DNA from: Sulfurospirillum oryzae
Lineage (GTDB): Bacteria > Campylobacterota > Campylobacteria > Campylobacterales > Sulfurospirillaceae
Length of the DNA: 64,000 nucleotides
Assembly: GCF_025770725.1 (NCBI RefSeq)
Contig: NZ_JANZKZ010000006.1
Span: 1 to 64,000 of the forward strand
Direction of reading: 5' to 3'
The notes beneath the pieces are model-generated. The model was not told the origin of the DNA and searched no databases. It saw only the letters and a program-made list of their open reading frames with translations. A program made the position numbers and the translations under genes. This document shows, in pieces, positions 54,646 to 63,997 of the stretch. How positions within the stretch are numbered: the stretch's first letter is position 1; the number at the start of each line of letters is the position of its first letter.

Positions 54646-55224
54646 ATGTTAAAAGTTGTCGAAATATTTTATTCCATTCAAGGGGAAGGTTCGCAGGTAG
54701 GCGTTCCCTCCATTTTTATTCGTCTGTACGGGTGCAATCTAACATGCCCATTTTGCGACGAAATACTGCACAAAGGCGAGTATGAAGAGCTGACGTTTGA
54801 AGCGGTGCTAGAGCGCATTAAAGGCTATCCTTCGATGCAAGTCATCATCACGGGTGGTGAACCAACGATCTACAATCTCAATGGCTTTATCGAATTTTTG
54901 CAAGCTTACATGTACTCTGTTTCCGTTGAAACGAATGGGTATAATTTTTCAAATATTTCCAATGCCAACTGGGTAACATACAGTCCAAAAGATTGGAATA
55001 AAATCGAGAAATTTGGTTATGATGAGATCAAATTTGTGGTGAGTAAAGACTCACCTGTGGAGAAAATACTGGAATTTAAAAGCTATAAACCCATCTTTAT
55101 TCAGCCTCAAAATGAGGTAGATCGCCCCAACAAAGAGAATGTCAATTTTTGCATTGAGTTTGTCAAAGCGCATCCCCAATTCATTTTAAGTGCGCAGTTG
55201 CATAAGTTTTTAGGAGTGGAATAA
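54646..55224 (+). CDS. queE: 7-carboxy-7-deazaguanine synthase
   Basis: 192 aa from ATG 54646 (GAGGAA upstream; ATG 54613 gives an atypical leader). Radical SAM enzyme of preQ0 synthesis: EIFYSIQGEGSQVG substrate motif, cluster motif C30-x3-C34-x2-C37 (CNLTCPFC) and ITGGEPT. Overlaps queC by 1 nt. Confidence 0.94.
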   Translation: MLKVVEIFYSIQGEGSQVGVPSIFIRLYGCNLTCPFCDEILHKGEYEELTFEAVLERIKGYPSMQVIITGGEPTIYNLNGFIEFLQAYMYSVSVETNGYNFSNISNANWVTYSPKDWNKIEKFGYDEIKFVVSKDSPVEKILEFKSYKPIFIQPQNEVDRPNKENVNFCIEFVKAHPQFILSAQLHKFLGVE

Positions 55225-55904
55225 TGGCAAAAATTGCTTCTAAGGCACTGGTGGTATTTAGTGGTGGTCAAGACAGCACGACTTGTCTGGGTTGGGCAAA
55301 AAACCGTTTTGGTTATGTGGAGAGTATTACGTTTGATTATGGGCAGAAACACCGTGTTGAAATTGCGCAGGCGCAGAAGATTGCCAAGGCATTACATGTA
55401 AAAAACACACTCCTTAGTTTAGATGCTTTTTCACAACTTAATGACTCTGCCTTGATTGACAGTACGCAAGACATTGGCGCACATCACAGAACGCACACCA
55501 ATCTTCCAGCTTCTTTTGTTCCCAATCGAAACGCCATCTTTTTTACCCTTGCACACGCTTTTGCACAAAAGCAAGACATTGAACATATTATCATCGGGGT
55601 CAATCAGACCGATTATTCAGGGTACCCTGATTGTAGAGAGCCTTTTGTAAAGGCACTTGAACTAGCACTCAATCTTGGAAGTGAAGCAAACATTACCTTT
55701 CATTCACCTCTTATGCACCTGACTAAAGCAGAAACATTTGAACTTTCGCATAAAGAGGGTGTTTTAGAGCTTGTACTCAACGAGTCACATACGTGCTATA
55801 ATGGCAATCATAAGGAAAAACACGCATGGGGATACGGCTGTGGTGAGTGCCCAGCATGTATCTTGAGAAAAGCGGGCTGGGAAGCCTACGAAAAAGGCAT
55901 GTAA
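55224..55904 (+). CDS. queC: 7-cyano-7-deazaguanine synthase
   Basis: 226 aa ATP-dependent enzyme converting CDG to preQ0. PP-loop SGGQDSTT (about 11-18), VNQTDYSGYPDCR and the zinc cluster CGYGCGECPACILRKAGW-type segment at the C-terminus (Cys near 206-217) are intact. The palindrome at 55392 is read LHVK and another lies 5 nt past the stop. Confidence 0.95.
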   Translation: MAKIASKALVVFSGGQDSTTCLGWAKNRFGYVESITFDYGQKHRVEIAQAQKIAKALHVKNTLLSLDAFSQLNDSALIDSTQDIGAHHRTHTNLPASFVPNRNAIFFTLAHAFAQKQDIEHIIIGVNQTDYSGYPDCREPFVKALELALNLGSEANITFHSPLMHLTKAETFELSHKEGVLELVLNESHTCYNGNHKEKHAWGYGCGECPACILRKAGWEAYEKGM

Positions 55905-55907
55905 GTT

Positions 55908-55951
55908 TTTACATGTAAAGATGATTATGCTATTTAGGCATAGTCATCTTT
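55908..55951 (+). terminator. palindrome plus hairpin after queC
   Basis: TTTACATGTAAA (55908-55919) runs into a 14-bp stem AAAGATGATTATGC (55917-55930) / GCATAGTCATCTTT (55938-55951) with one G-U pair. No T-run follows. The CHASE4 kinase gene begins 44 nt later. Confidence 0.55.
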
Positions 55952-55995
55952 CCCAAACGTAGTGTTAACAGCTTCTTTAGCAAAGGAGTACTGCG

Positions 55996-57708
55996 ATGAG
56001 TGTGAAGTCCTCTTTTTTCATCTTAACGATGTTAACATTTTTGATTGCTATTGCCGTTGAGTCTTTTATTTTGATGGATGAACGTCAAAATGTTAATGTC
56101 ATGGCAGAGCAGAATGCGAAAGAGATCGTCCAAGGGTTTAAGCAGCTTTTGGTGTTAAAGTCTGATCCTTTCAAAAAGCAAGCGATGGACTATGCTGCAT
56201 GGAATGATCTTGCAAATTTTACAGAAACAAAAGATCAACAATGGGCTGATGATAACCTCAAAGGTAGCAGTATTCAGTTTGGTATTAGCGGCTTTTATAT
56301 TTTAGACAGCGCAAAAAAAGTCATCTTCACAGAAGCCGATAAACCTTTTTTAGAAACAGTGACGACCCTGCTTCCCCCTAACTTACTGGATACTTCAAGT
56401 GATGAGGTTCTCCATTTTTTCACCAAAACCACTCAAAACGTTGTCGAGTTTTATGTCGCACCCATTCATCGTATTGATGAGAAAGTAAGTAGTGATGTTT
56501 TAGCTAAAGGGTTTGTCGTCATTGCAAAACACTGGGATGAGGCTTTTTTGGAAGAGCTTAGTGGTTACGGTATTGCTGAGGCTGGCTTGAGTGCGATTAA
56601 AAACGATCATGACTATATGACGGTGCATGAGATTCCTTTGCAAGGAATTCAAAGTGAAAAAGTGGGGACACTCTACTTGCATATTCATAATCGCATGAGT
56701 GAAGTCTTGGATCATTATGGTGCAAAAGATATGAAGCTTACGATTGCGCATACGGTTATTTTGATGATTGTTTTCGCGCTTTTAATCGCTAAATTTATCT
56801 CAATTCCATTACACGATATTACGATTGCGCTCAATGCTAAAAGTAAAGAACCTTTACGAAGATATTTACTCAAAGAGAATGAATACGGAGCCATTGCTAC
56901 CGCACTTTGTGAATCGTTTGATAACAAAGACGAGCTTGAATATTTCAATAAAAACTTGGAGAAAAAGATTCAAGAAGAGGTTGAAAATAGCAGGCTTAAA
57001 GATCGAATGCTTTTTCAACAAGCCAAACTGGCAGCTCTAGGTGAGATGCTGAACAACATCGCACATCAATGGCGACAACCGCTAAATAACATCAGTGTTG
57101 TTATCAATAAAATTTTTCTAGATAGCAAAGCGCAAAAACTGACTCCTGAAAGCCTTGAGGAGGAGATTAAAAAACTAAGAGTTGTAATCCAGAGTATGTC
57201 GAAAACAATCGATGATTTTAAAGAATTTTTCCTAGCCGATACCGAAAAAGTCACGTTTTCTTTGCATCAATGTATTGAAGAGAGTATCCGCATCACCGAT
57301 GGGGGTATGGCCAATAGAAACATTGTTTTTCATATCGATTGTCCACCTGAGATCATGGTGTATGGATTTAAAAAAGAGCTATCGCACATTCTTTTGGTCT
57401 TGATCAATAATGCGAAAGAAGCAATCATTGAGCAACACATTCAAGCCGGCGAAATTACCATTAAAGGCTATGAGCAAGAGCATTACCTCATTCTCGAAGT
57501 TTCCGACAATGGTGGAGGCGTCGATGAAGCACAGTTGCCACATATTTTTGATCCATTTTTTACCACAAAAGATCCAAAAAGAGGTTCGGGTGTTGGTCTT
57601 TACATGTCAAAACAGATTGTTGAGCAGAGTATGCAAGGCTCTATCAACGCTTCCAATGAAAATGGAGGACTGTTCGTGACCATCGTCTTGCCACGCAACG
57701 AAGCCTAA
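55996..57708 (+). CDS. CHASE4-type sensor histidine kinase
   Basis: 570 aa. TM1 (about 7-27), periplasmic CHASE4-like domain (about 45-240, [18 protein letters not shown]), TM2 (about 248-270), coiled coil, H-box IAHQWRQPL with H357, then ATPase boxes [19 protein letters not shown] and [10 protein letters not shown]. No response regulator is adjacent, so it is an orphan; partner and signal unknown. Confidence 0.9.
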   Translation: MSVKSSFFILTMLTFLIAIAVESFILMDERQNVNVMAEQNAKEIVQGFKQLLVLKSDPFKKQAMDYAAWNDLANFTETKDQQWADDNLKGSSIQFGISGFYILDSAKKVIFTEADKPFLETVTTLLPPNLLDTSSDEVLHFFTKTTQNVVEFYVAPIHRIDEKVSSDVLAKGFVVIAKHWDEAFLEELSGYGIAEAGLSAIKNDHDYMTVHEIPLQGIQSEKVGTLYLHIHNRMSEVLDHYGAKDMKLTIAHTVILMIVFALLIAKFISIPLHDITIALNAKSKEPLRRYLLKENEYGAIATALCESFDNKDELEYFNKNLEKKIQEEVENSRLKDRMLFQQAKLAALGEMLNNIAHQWRQPLNNISVVINKIFLDSKAQKLTPESLEEEIKKLRVVIQSMSKTIDDFKEFFLADTEKVTFSLHQCIEESIRITDGGMANRNIVFHIDCPPEIMVYGFKKELSHILLVLINNAKEAIIEQHIQAGEITIKGYEQEHYLILEVSDNGGGVDEAQLPHIFDPFFTTKDPKRGSGVGLYMSKQIVEQSMQGSINASNENGGLFVTIVLPRNEA

Positions 57709-57723
57709 TCAATAAGTACAAGA

Positions 57724-57746
57724 AAGAGGGCATTTTAAGCCCTCTT
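57724..57746. terminator. bidirectional terminator, kinase / flavin reductase
   Basis: AAGAGGGC (57724-57731) / GCCCTCTT (57739-57746), 7-nt loop, between convergent genes. Confidence 0.75.
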
Positions 57747-57748
57747 GA

Positions 57749-58312
57749 TTATTCTGCAAGAAACTTAAAGAGTGAGGTACTCCAATCTTCGCTTTTGAGA
57801 ATTTTTTGATAATGGCTAATGTCTTTGAGCAATGCTTCTTCGGTAAGCTTCATGGCACTATAAGCTGCAAAAATTCCTTTAAAGTCCATACCGGTAAAAA
57901 CGATTGTTGATTGAAGCGGTCTTAGGTATTCGCTGAGTGTAAAGTTGTTGTACGCACCCGCTTGGTAAGCATACTCGGGCGAGCCAGTACTGACAACGAT
58001 TTTACTCTCTTTGCCTGCAAGTTTACTCCCCTCTGGTCCATACGCGAAGCCATAGCCTAACACTTTGTCTTGCCACTCTTTTAACATAGCAGGTGCGCTG
58101 TACCAGTAGAGTGGAAATTGAAAAATAATACGGTCAAATTGGACTAAAAGTGCTTGCTCTTTCGCAACATCAATAGCTTCAACGGTTTTGTAAGTAGCAT
58201 AAAGATCATGGATGGTGATGTTAGGTTCATCTTTAATACTTTCAATCAGCGCTTTATTGACTTTTGATTCTGCAATATTAGGATGCGCTAAGATAATCAA
58301 TGTTTTTTTCAT
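57749..58312 (-). CDS. NAD(P)H-dependent flavodoxin-like oxidoreductase (MdaB/YwrO type)
   Basis: 187 aa flavodoxin_2 fold: TLIILAHPNIAESKVNKAL start, FQFPLYWYSAPAMLKEWQDKVLGYGFAYG quinone/FMN site and STGSPEYAY. Probably a quinone or electrophile reductase. Divergent from an HxlR regulator that likely controls it. Confidence 0.92.
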   Translation of the reverse strand: MKKTLIILAHPNIAESKVNKALIESIKDEPNITIHDLYATYKTVEAIDVAKEQALLVQFDRIIFQFPLYWYSAPAMLKEWQDKVLGYGFAYGPEGSKLAGKESKIVVSTGSPEYAYQAGAYNNFTLSEYLRPLQSTIVFTGMDFKGIFAAYSAMKLTEEALLKDISHYQKILKSEDWSTSLFKFLAE

Positions 58313-58330
58313 GGTAAACTCCTTGAATTA

Positions 58331-58352
58331 TTTAGGAAAATATATACCTAAA
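58331..58352. promoter_or_regulatory. inverted repeat, candidate HxlR operator
   Basis: TTTAGG (58331-58336) and CCTAAA (58347-58352) separated by 10 A/T bases, just upstream of the flavin reductase start and facing the hxlR gene. HxlR-family operators commonly have such half-sites. TATAAT at 58412-58417 serves the regulator gene. Confidence 0.55.
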
Positions 58353-58438
58353 CAACTTATAATTACCTTACAGAAAAAAAAGTAAGTAAAGAACAAAAAT
58401 GGTTATTATGGTATAATTCAAAATAAGAGGTGATAATT

Positions 58439-58783
58439 ATGATAATGATAGATGAAAAAGAGTTCCATTGCCCCGTTGAATTGACGTTGGGTATTATAAA
58501 CGACAAAAGCAAGATCTTTATCGTTTATATTTTGTTAAGTGGGCAGAAACGTTTTAAAGATATTTGTGAAGCGTTTCCGCAAATTACGCAAAAGACCGTG
58601 ACACAAAAGCTTAAAGAACTAGAAGCCGATCATATCATCGTGCGAACCGTCTTTGCAGAAGTGCCCCCGCGCGTGGAATATGCACTCAGCCCCATTGGCA
58701 AAGAGCTTGAAAAAGTCCTAAGTTCCATGCACACGTTTGGTGAAGCGTATGCAGCACAATATGGCTGTAAAAAAGAAAAATAA
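58439..58783 (+). CDS. HxlR-family transcriptional regulator
   Basis: 114 aa from ATG 58439 (AGAGG 8 nt upstream; GTG 58430 and ATG 58445 are alternatives). Winged helix: FHCPVELTLGIINDKSKIFIVYIL, FPQITQKTVTQKLKELEADHII, PPRVEYALSPIGKEL. The Cys in the N-terminal CPVE is where redox/electrophile-sensing HxlR proteins keep theirs, matching a reductase target. Confidence 0.9.
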   Translation: MIMIDEKEFHCPVELTLGIINDKSKIFIVYILLSGQKRFKDICEAFPQITQKTVTQKLKELEADHIIVRTVFAEVPPRVEYALSPIGKELEKVLSSMHTFGEAYAAQYGCKKEK

Positions 58784-58804
58784 GCTTTACATGTAAAGGT
58801 ATTT

Positions 58805-60154
58805 ATGAGCAAAGAAAATTACAGATGGCTTGAAAAAGAGCTTCCTTCTTGGGTTAAAGAGGGCATTGTTACGGAGGAAAATGCGAAAGTACTTCTGAGT
58901 CGTTATGCGGGTGAAACGTCAACGCAGCGCTCTTCGGGTATGGCATTTAGTTTGTTGGGGTTTGCGCTTGTGGGGCTTGGGATTATCTCCATTTTGGCGT
59001 ATAACTGGGATGCACTTGGGCATTTGGAGCGAACTATCTTAGCGATTGCTCTTTTAGTGGGTGCGCAGGGTTTGAGTTTTTGGGCGAAGTATTATCGTCC
59101 AAATGACGGGTCGCTTCGTGAAGGCAGTGGCATTTTTTGGTTTTTGATGATGGGTGCGTCGCTTGCGATTATTGGGCAGACGTATCATTTGGGTGGCAAT
59201 ATGTTTGATTTTCTGAGCATCTGGCTTTTGCTTACATTTGCGATTGCATGGTTGCTTCCTTCATCCGGTGCTGCATTTTTGCAAATCATTTTATGGACAG
59301 CGGTGTGGATTATGAATCGAAGTGATTTTACAACGCTCCTCGATGCCAACATAGGCTCTCATCTAAGTCCACTCTTACTGCTTACCATCGCGCTTGTTTG
59401 GATTGGCTATTATGTATGGCAACTTAAAATGGCAAAAAATGCTAATGCAACGTTGTTGCTTAGTTGGGGACTTGCTATCAGTTTATTTCTTGTTTTTATC
59501 ATCGAAATTGTGATAGAAACACATGAAATTCGCAATCTTCGCAGTATACTCAACTTCTTAGCACTCTTTTTTGCGATTTACTATATGGCGGGTATGCTTT
59601 ACCTTTCGCATGGGGATCGTTTTTGGCAGGCTCCTTTTTTGCGTATTGGCAAGTTTGGCGCTTTGATTTTAGTGCTTTACCATGTTTCATTTCGCTCATG
59701 GCTTTGGATGGGCGGATCGGTTGGATACGTGGAAGAACCAACGCACACAAGCTGGCTCATGATAAGTTTAGCCCTGCTTTTTCTAGCCCTTTTAGTCGTT
59801 TTGGGGCGCAAACTCAAACAGGTTCCCGCAGAAATACTTGTCATCGCGACACCTTTGATCTTTTTTGTCTACAGTCTGTTGCAAAATCAACCTCAGCCTT
59901 CGCATTACGCTGCGATGCTCTTTATAAATGCCTCGGTACTCCTTGGTGCTATTTGGATGATTGTGTGTGGTGCAAAAGAGTCTAAAATAGGGTTGATCAA
60001 TCAAGGTACGATTTTGATTGCCTTGAGTATTTGGATTCACTTTATGGATGCCAATTTTGATCTGGTTGCCAAAGGTGTGGCATTTATAGCAACGGGTGTA
60101 GCGTTTTTGGTTATGAACGCCTTTTTAAGACGTCGTTTGGGAGCAAAAGCATGA
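58805..60154 (+). CDS. DUF2157 membrane protein
   Basis: 449 aa. Cytoplasmic N-terminal helix region (about 1-45, WLEKELPSWVKEGIVTEENAKVLLSRY) then about 12 hydrophobic segments (starting GFALVGLGIISILAYNWD). Typical DUF2157 protein, function unknown. AAAGG 5 nt before the ATG is the arm of TTTACATGTAAA (58786-58797). Overlaps the GDYXXLXY gene by 4 nt. Confidence 0.9.
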   Translation: MSKENYRWLEKELPSWVKEGIVTEENAKVLLSRYAGETSTQRSSGMAFSLLGFALVGLGIISILAYNWDALGHLERTILAIALLVGAQGLSFWAKYYRPNDGSLREGSGIFWFLMMGASLAIIGQTYHLGGNMFDFLSIWLLLTFAIAWLLPSSGAAFLQIILWTAVWIMNRSDFTTLLDANIGSHLSPLLLLTIALVWIGYYVWQLKMAKNANATLLLSWGLAISLFLVFIIEIVIETHEIRNLRSILNFLALFFAIYYMAGMLYLSHGDRFWQAPFLRIGKFGALILVLYHVSFRSWLWMGGSVGYVEEPTHTSWLMISLALLFLALLVVLGRKLKQVPAEILVIATPLIFFVYSLLQNQPQPSHYAAMLFINASVLLGAIWMIVCGAKESKIGLINQGTILIALSIWIHFMDANFDLVAKGVAFIATGVAFLVMNAFLRRRLGAKA

Positions 60155-60738
60155 GAGGGACTAAACTTTTTTTAGGGATTGTTTTTGGCGTCTTGTGTGT
60201 TGTGCAACTTGGTGCCATCCTTTTTCAGATGATGAGTTATGAGCGCATTTTAAAAGAGGGTGAGGTGTTCTATTTTAAAGTACTTCCGCTCGATCCGTAC
60301 GATCCGTTCCGTGGACGTTATGTCACCCTTCGTTTTGAAAATGCAACCAAAGCGCCTTTGGCTTCTAATGAGTCAATGGATGAAACATCACCTAAAGGTT
60401 ATGCGCTCTTGGAGCATCAGGAAAAAGGTGATGCAATCAAGGAAGTACGTTTTTCAAAGCCTGCAAACGGTCATTTTTTGGAAGTAAATGTGCAGTACAT
60501 CAATCAAGGAAGTGTGCCAAAAAGTGCTGAAAAGCCTGAGCATGCCAATGTGTATTTTTCTTTGCCATTTGATCGTTTTTACATGCGCGAAGACATAGCC
60601 CCCAAAGCAGAGAAAGTGCTAAGAGCGCGCAGTGGTGTCAGTGTTAAAGCGAAGCTTAGAGTCTTGGGAGGAAAAGGCGTCATCGAAGACCTTGTTGTCG
60701 GTGAGACACCTCTGAGCCAATTTGTACAGTCTGAGTAA
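60151..60738 (+). CDS. GDYXXLXY domain protein
   Basis: 195 aa with an N-terminal anchor (about 5-28) and a periplasmic domain containing FKVLPLDPYDPFRGRYVTLRFE, the family signature. Usually encoded with DUF2157, as here; the pair probably forms a complex of unknown role. Confidence 0.88.
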   Translation: MRGTKLFLGIVFGVLCVVQLGAILFQMMSYERILKEGEVFYFKVLPLDPYDPFRGRYVTLRFENATKAPLASNESMDETSPKGYALLEHQEKGDAIKEVRFSKPANGHFLEVNVQYINQGSVPKSAEKPEHANVYFSLPFDRFYMREDIAPKAEKVLRARSGVSVKAKLRVLGGKGVIEDLVVGETPLSQFVQSE

Positions 60739-60743
60739 AAGCG

Positions 60744-61163
60744 TTACTCTTTAGCTTCAATGCCGAGTGTTAGGAGTTCGTTTTCGGTGTAAGGGATAGG
60801 TATTTTTTTGCCTTCTGTTGAGACATTCACGTAGGTAATCACCGCACTGGTTACATGTAAACAGCGGTGAGTGCCTTCGATGGAGCGCTCGGCATTGACT
60901 TCAATGCGTACTGTAAGGGAGGTTCTCCCAATTTTGATAATCTTAGCGTAACAGCTAAGGACATCGCCTACTTTGACCGCTTCACGAAATTCCATCGACT
61001 GTACAGCGACAGTTACAACGCGTCCTACATTGAGATCACGCGTTGCGAGTGCTCCTGCAATGTCCATCTGCGACATAATCCATCCACCAAAGATATTGCC
61101 AGCAGGATTTGTGTCTTTTGGCATAGCGACAATTTTAATGCGCGGTTCACCCATATTATGCAT
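60744..61163 (-). CDS. acyl-CoA thioesterase (YciA type)
   Basis: 139 aa hot-dog fold: MPKDTNPAGNIFGGWIMSQMDIAGALA with the catalytic Asp, GDVLSCYAKIIKIGRTSLTV. Hydrolyses acyl-CoA. AAAGG 6 nt before ATG 61163. Convergent with the GDYXXLXY gene. Palindrome at 60851 read LHVT. Confidence 0.93.
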   Translation of the reverse strand: MHNMGEPRIKIVAMPKDTNPAGNIFGGWIMSQMDIAGALATRDLNVGRVVTVAVQSMEFREAVKVGDVLSCYAKIIKIGRTSLTVRIEVNAERSIEGTHRCLHVTSAVITYVNVSTEGKKIPIPYTENELLTLGIEAKE

Positions 61164-61185
61164 GTAGAGCCTTTACAATGAAAAG

Positions 61186-61209
61186 AGAGGCTAAATTTTT
61201 GTAGCCTCT
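61186..61209 (-). terminator. terminator of phoU-regulator-kinase operon
   Basis: AGAGGCTA (61186-61193) / TAGCCTCT (61202-61209), followed on the minus strand by CTTTTC. Confidence 0.7.
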
Positions 61210-61222
61210 TTTGAATGGTGTA

Positions 61223-62623
61223 TCATAATACAGTATTGTTTGAAGGTAATTTAAACGAAAAATCAGATCCTACGCCTAAGCTACTTTGTATCTCAAGGGC
61301 AGTATTGTGAAGTTTGAGAATGTACGTCACAAGAGCGAGTCCTAATCCCATGGAGTTGTCCCACGAATGCGCGTTGGCGCGGTAGAACTTCTGGGTGACT
61401 TTTTCGATCTCTTCAGCCTTAATTCCCACACCGCTGTCTTTTACATGTAAAGCATCATTTTCCAGTGTAACCATGATCGCTTCTTCGGAGTATTTGAGTG
61501 CATTGTCGATGAGGTTGGAGATGACGATCTCCATCATCGTGCGATCAGCCGTGATCATATAGGTCTGCGGAAGCTCACACGAAATAGTGCGCGTAGGGTG
61601 CTTTTCACGAAAACTCTGCACAAGTTCTTGGGTTACTTTGATGATGTCAAAGAGGCTTGTTTGTGCGTTAAAGTCGCCGTTTTCAAACTTGGTTGTCAGG
61701 GTGAGTCGGTCGATCATATTTGAAATTTTCTGTCCATTTTGGACAATTTTTCCTAAAAAACGCTCTCTGATTTGCGGGTTTGCATTGGGATCATCCAGAA
61801 GCGTTTGCGCGTAGCCCATAATGGAAGCGATAGGGTTTTTAAACTCATGGCTAATGGCAGAGATGACATCGCTTCGTTGTTGGGAGATGAGCTTGATTTT
61901 AGCCGTATACTTGCGTTTTTGTTTCGCACGTTTTTCCAACTTGGAGGCTAATTTTTTGAGGTAATTGGCAATTTCAAAAAACTCCAAACTAAAGTGTGAA
62001 GTGATGGTGATTTTATAGTCTTTGTCGGCAATTTGCTGAAGATTTGTAACGATCTTATCGATCTCTTTGCGCACTTTTTGGCTGAAAATATACGTCACAT
62101 AGAGACCCGCTAAAATGCTGAGTGTAAAAATAACAGCGATTTTTACCCATAAGTGGTAAAAGTTGTGCATAATGGTGTCAATGTTGGTGGCAAGGCGCAA
62201 GAAGAAGACTTTATTGTCTCTCTCAAAGCGGTGCGCAACATACAAAAAGTTACTTTTGACAGAGTCTGAGAAACGCACAGAGTGAGCATAGTCAATTTTA
62301 TGGGCTTTGATGATCTCTTCGCGATGAGCGTGGTTATCCATGGTTTCGTTATCTTTGTCACTATCGACTAAAACAACGCCATTTTGATCAATCAATGTCA
62401 CACGAATGCCATAACTCTCTTTGATAACTTTGGCGTAACTTTCAAGGTCATTGATGTAAGGAAGTTGAGCCTGAATAAATTTGATGTGCGTTTCAAGTTC
62501 ACTCTTGTAACGATCAATATTTTCATTTTTAATTGTAAAGTAACTGACCAAACCAGAAAGACACAGCGTGCCCAAAAAAAGGGCAAGAAGGGCTCTTGTA
62601 ATGTGTTGATGGAGCATTAGCAT
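61223..62623 (-). CDS. PhoR-like sensor histidine kinase
   Basis: 466 aa. TM1 (about 10-32), periplasmic sensor (about 33-155), TM2 (about 160-180), HAMP-like linker, HisKA with H259 (AISHEFKNPIASIMGY), HATPase boxes NLIDNALKYSEEA, DSGVGI and GLGLALVTYIL. It overlaps the response regulator by 7 nt and lacks a clear ribosome binding site, so translation is probably coupled. In C. jejuni the PhosS/PhosR pair controls phosphate genes; equivalence is inferred from phoU linkage. Confidence 0.9.
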   Translation of the reverse strand: MLMLHQHITRALLALFLGTLCLSGLVSYFTIKNENIDRYKSELETHIKFIQAQLPYINDLESYAKVIKESYGIRVTLIDQNGVVLVDSDKDNETMDNHAHREEIIKAHKIDYAHSVRFSDSVKSNFLYVAHRFERDNKVFFLRLATNIDTIMHNFYHLWVKIAVIFTLSILAGLYVTYIFSQKVRKEIDKIVTNLQQIADKDYKITITSHFSLEFFEIANYLKKLASKLEKRAKQKRKYTAKIKLISQQRSDVISAISHEFKNPIASIMGYAQTLLDDPNANPQIRERFLGKIVQNGQKISNMIDRLTLTTKFENGDFNAQTSLFDIIKVTQELVQSFREKHPTRTISCELPQTYMITADRTMMEIVISNLIDNALKYSEEAIMVTLENDALHVKDSGVGIKAEEIEKVTQKFYRANAHSWDNSMGLGLALVTYILKLHNTALEIQSSLGVGSDFSFKLPSNNTVL

Positions 62624-63288
62624 AGGCTATATCCTACGCCCCAAATAGATTTGATGTACTCTTTTTCTTTGGTTGGGTCGATCTTTTGTTTCAGGCGGTT
62701 GATGGCGACATTGACCGTCTTGTCTTGAAAAAATTCATCATTTTTCCAGACATGCTCGAGTAGAAACTCGCGGCTTAAAACAGCGCTTTTATTTTCAATC
62801 ATCGTGCGAAGCAAATCAAACTCTAATTTGGTGAGTTCAACCTCTTTAGTGTTTACATGTAAACGGTGCGCGTCTAGGTCTAACACAAGGTCTCGATAGG
62901 AGAGCATGTTGTTATTGGCAGGTGCGGTGCGAGAGAGAATCGCTTTGATGCGAAGCAAAAGCTCTTTCATATTGTAAGGTTTGGTGACGTAGTCGTCGCA
63001 TCCGCGTAGAAAACCCTCTTCAATGTGCGTATCGCTGTCTTTGGCTGTAACAAAGATAACCGCTTGCATAAAGCCCTTTTTGCGCAGGGCTTCAACAAAC
63101 TCACTTCCCTCAACACCGGGTAAGTTTCGATCAACAATCAGAAGATCAATAGGCTCTTCTTGAAGGCACTTTTCAACATTTTTAGTGCTTAAAAAGCCCA
63201 GCGTTTCATAACCCTCTTTTTGAAGGTGATACTCCAAAAGTTCAAGCAAGTCTTCTTCGTCTTCAATAATTAAAATAGTCTGCTTCAT
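62617..63288 (-). CDS. PhoB/OmpR-family response regulator
   Basis: 223 aa. Receiver with acidic pair EDEED (9-13), phospho-acceptor D53 (LIVDRNLPG) and VTKPYN lysine; C-terminal winged helix (LTKLEFDLLRTMIENKSAVLSREFLLEHVW, VNVAINRLKQKID, SIWGVGYSLC). The palindrome at 62853 is read LHVN. Cognate of the downstream kinase. Confidence 0.93.
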   Translation of the reverse strand: MKQTILIIEDEEDLLELLEYHLQKEGYETLGFLSTKNVEKCLQEEPIDLLIVDRNLPGVEGSEFVEALRKKGFMQAVIFVTAKDSDTHIEEGFLRGCDDYVTKPYNMKELLLRIKAILSRTAPANNNMLSYRDLVLDLDAHRLHVNTKEVELTKLEFDLLRTMIENKSAVLSREFLLEHVWKNDEFFQDKTVNVAINRLKQKIDPTKEKEYIKSIWGVGYSLC

Positions 63289-63295
63289 TTGCTTC

Positions 63296-63964
63296 CTAGT
63301 AAGTCTTCATCTCTCCGCCAACACGTGCGAAGATCATCAGTTGGACGATGTTCACACTACGGTCTGCCATGCGCTCTAACTTTCGCATTGTACTTAAAAT
63401 CTGAATAAAATCAGCCGACTGGTCGATCATTTTGGCGATGTCGCTAAGGATGTTTTTCTCTAAAATAGAGTAGAGATCATCACTTTTACTCTCTTCAACT
63501 TTGACACGGCGGTAAACATCTTCAAGGGTATCTTTGTCTGCAACATCAATCGTTCCAATGGCAAGAGAAACGGCCTTGATAGCGGTTTTGCATAGGTGTG
63601 TTGAGTATTCATGCAATGAAATAAATGGAACATCGCCTTGGAGATGAAGTGCCATGCGTTTGCTAAAGCTGCGAATATTTTCCGCAATTTTGACAAGTTC
63701 GTTGGTGATTTTAAGGTAAGCCACCATCTTGCGAAGGTCTTTCGCCTCAGGACCAAAAAGGGCTAAGGTAACGACAATTTCGTTGTCAATCGCGTTAGCT
63801 TGGGTTTCGATATTTTTAAGAAGTGTACGAGAGGATTCAAAGCGAGCAATGTCCAAACTCTCCATACCACTGAGTGCTGTTTCACTTGCCATTGTGATCT
63901 CAGAACCCAAATCTATGAGCATTTTTTTGATTTCTATCAGTCTCTCTTCATATTTTTGAAGCAT
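63296..63964 (-). CDS. phoU: phosphate signalling protein PhoU
   Basis: 222 aa, two three-helix bundles with the E/D-rich motifs (LRKMVAYLKITNELVKIAENIRSFSKR; LRKLERMADRSVNIVQ-type). Modulates PhoR/Pst signalling. Spaced 7 nt from the regulator gene; AAGGAAAA before the ATG. A TACAATA/TATTGTA inverted repeat (63975-63997) lies upstream. Confidence 0.94.
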   Translation of the reverse strand: MLQKYEERLIEIKKMLIDLGSEITMASETALSGMESLDIARFESSRTLLKNIETQANAIDNEIVVTLALFGPEAKDLRKMVAYLKITNELVKIAENIRSFSKRMALHLQGDVPFISLHEYSTHLCKTAIKAVSLAIGTIDVADKDTLEDVYRRVKVEESKSDDLYSILEKNILSDIAKMIDQSADFIQILSTMRKLERMADRSVNIVQLMIFARVGGEMKTY

Positions 63965-63974
63965 ATATTTTCCT

Positions 63975-63997
63975 TACAATAGTTTGCCATTATTGTA
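63975..63997. promoter_or_regulatory. inverted repeat upstream of phoU
   Basis: TACAATA (63975-63981) and TATTGTA (63991-63997), 9-nt spacer, directly before the phoU ribosome binding site. It could be an operator or the -10 region; the window ends here. Confidence 0.35.

Noticed and set aside
55955-55985. Additional copy of the modular repeat
   Set aside because: ACGTAGTGTTAACA resembles the core but in shuffled order and without the adjoining hairpins; too weak to list.
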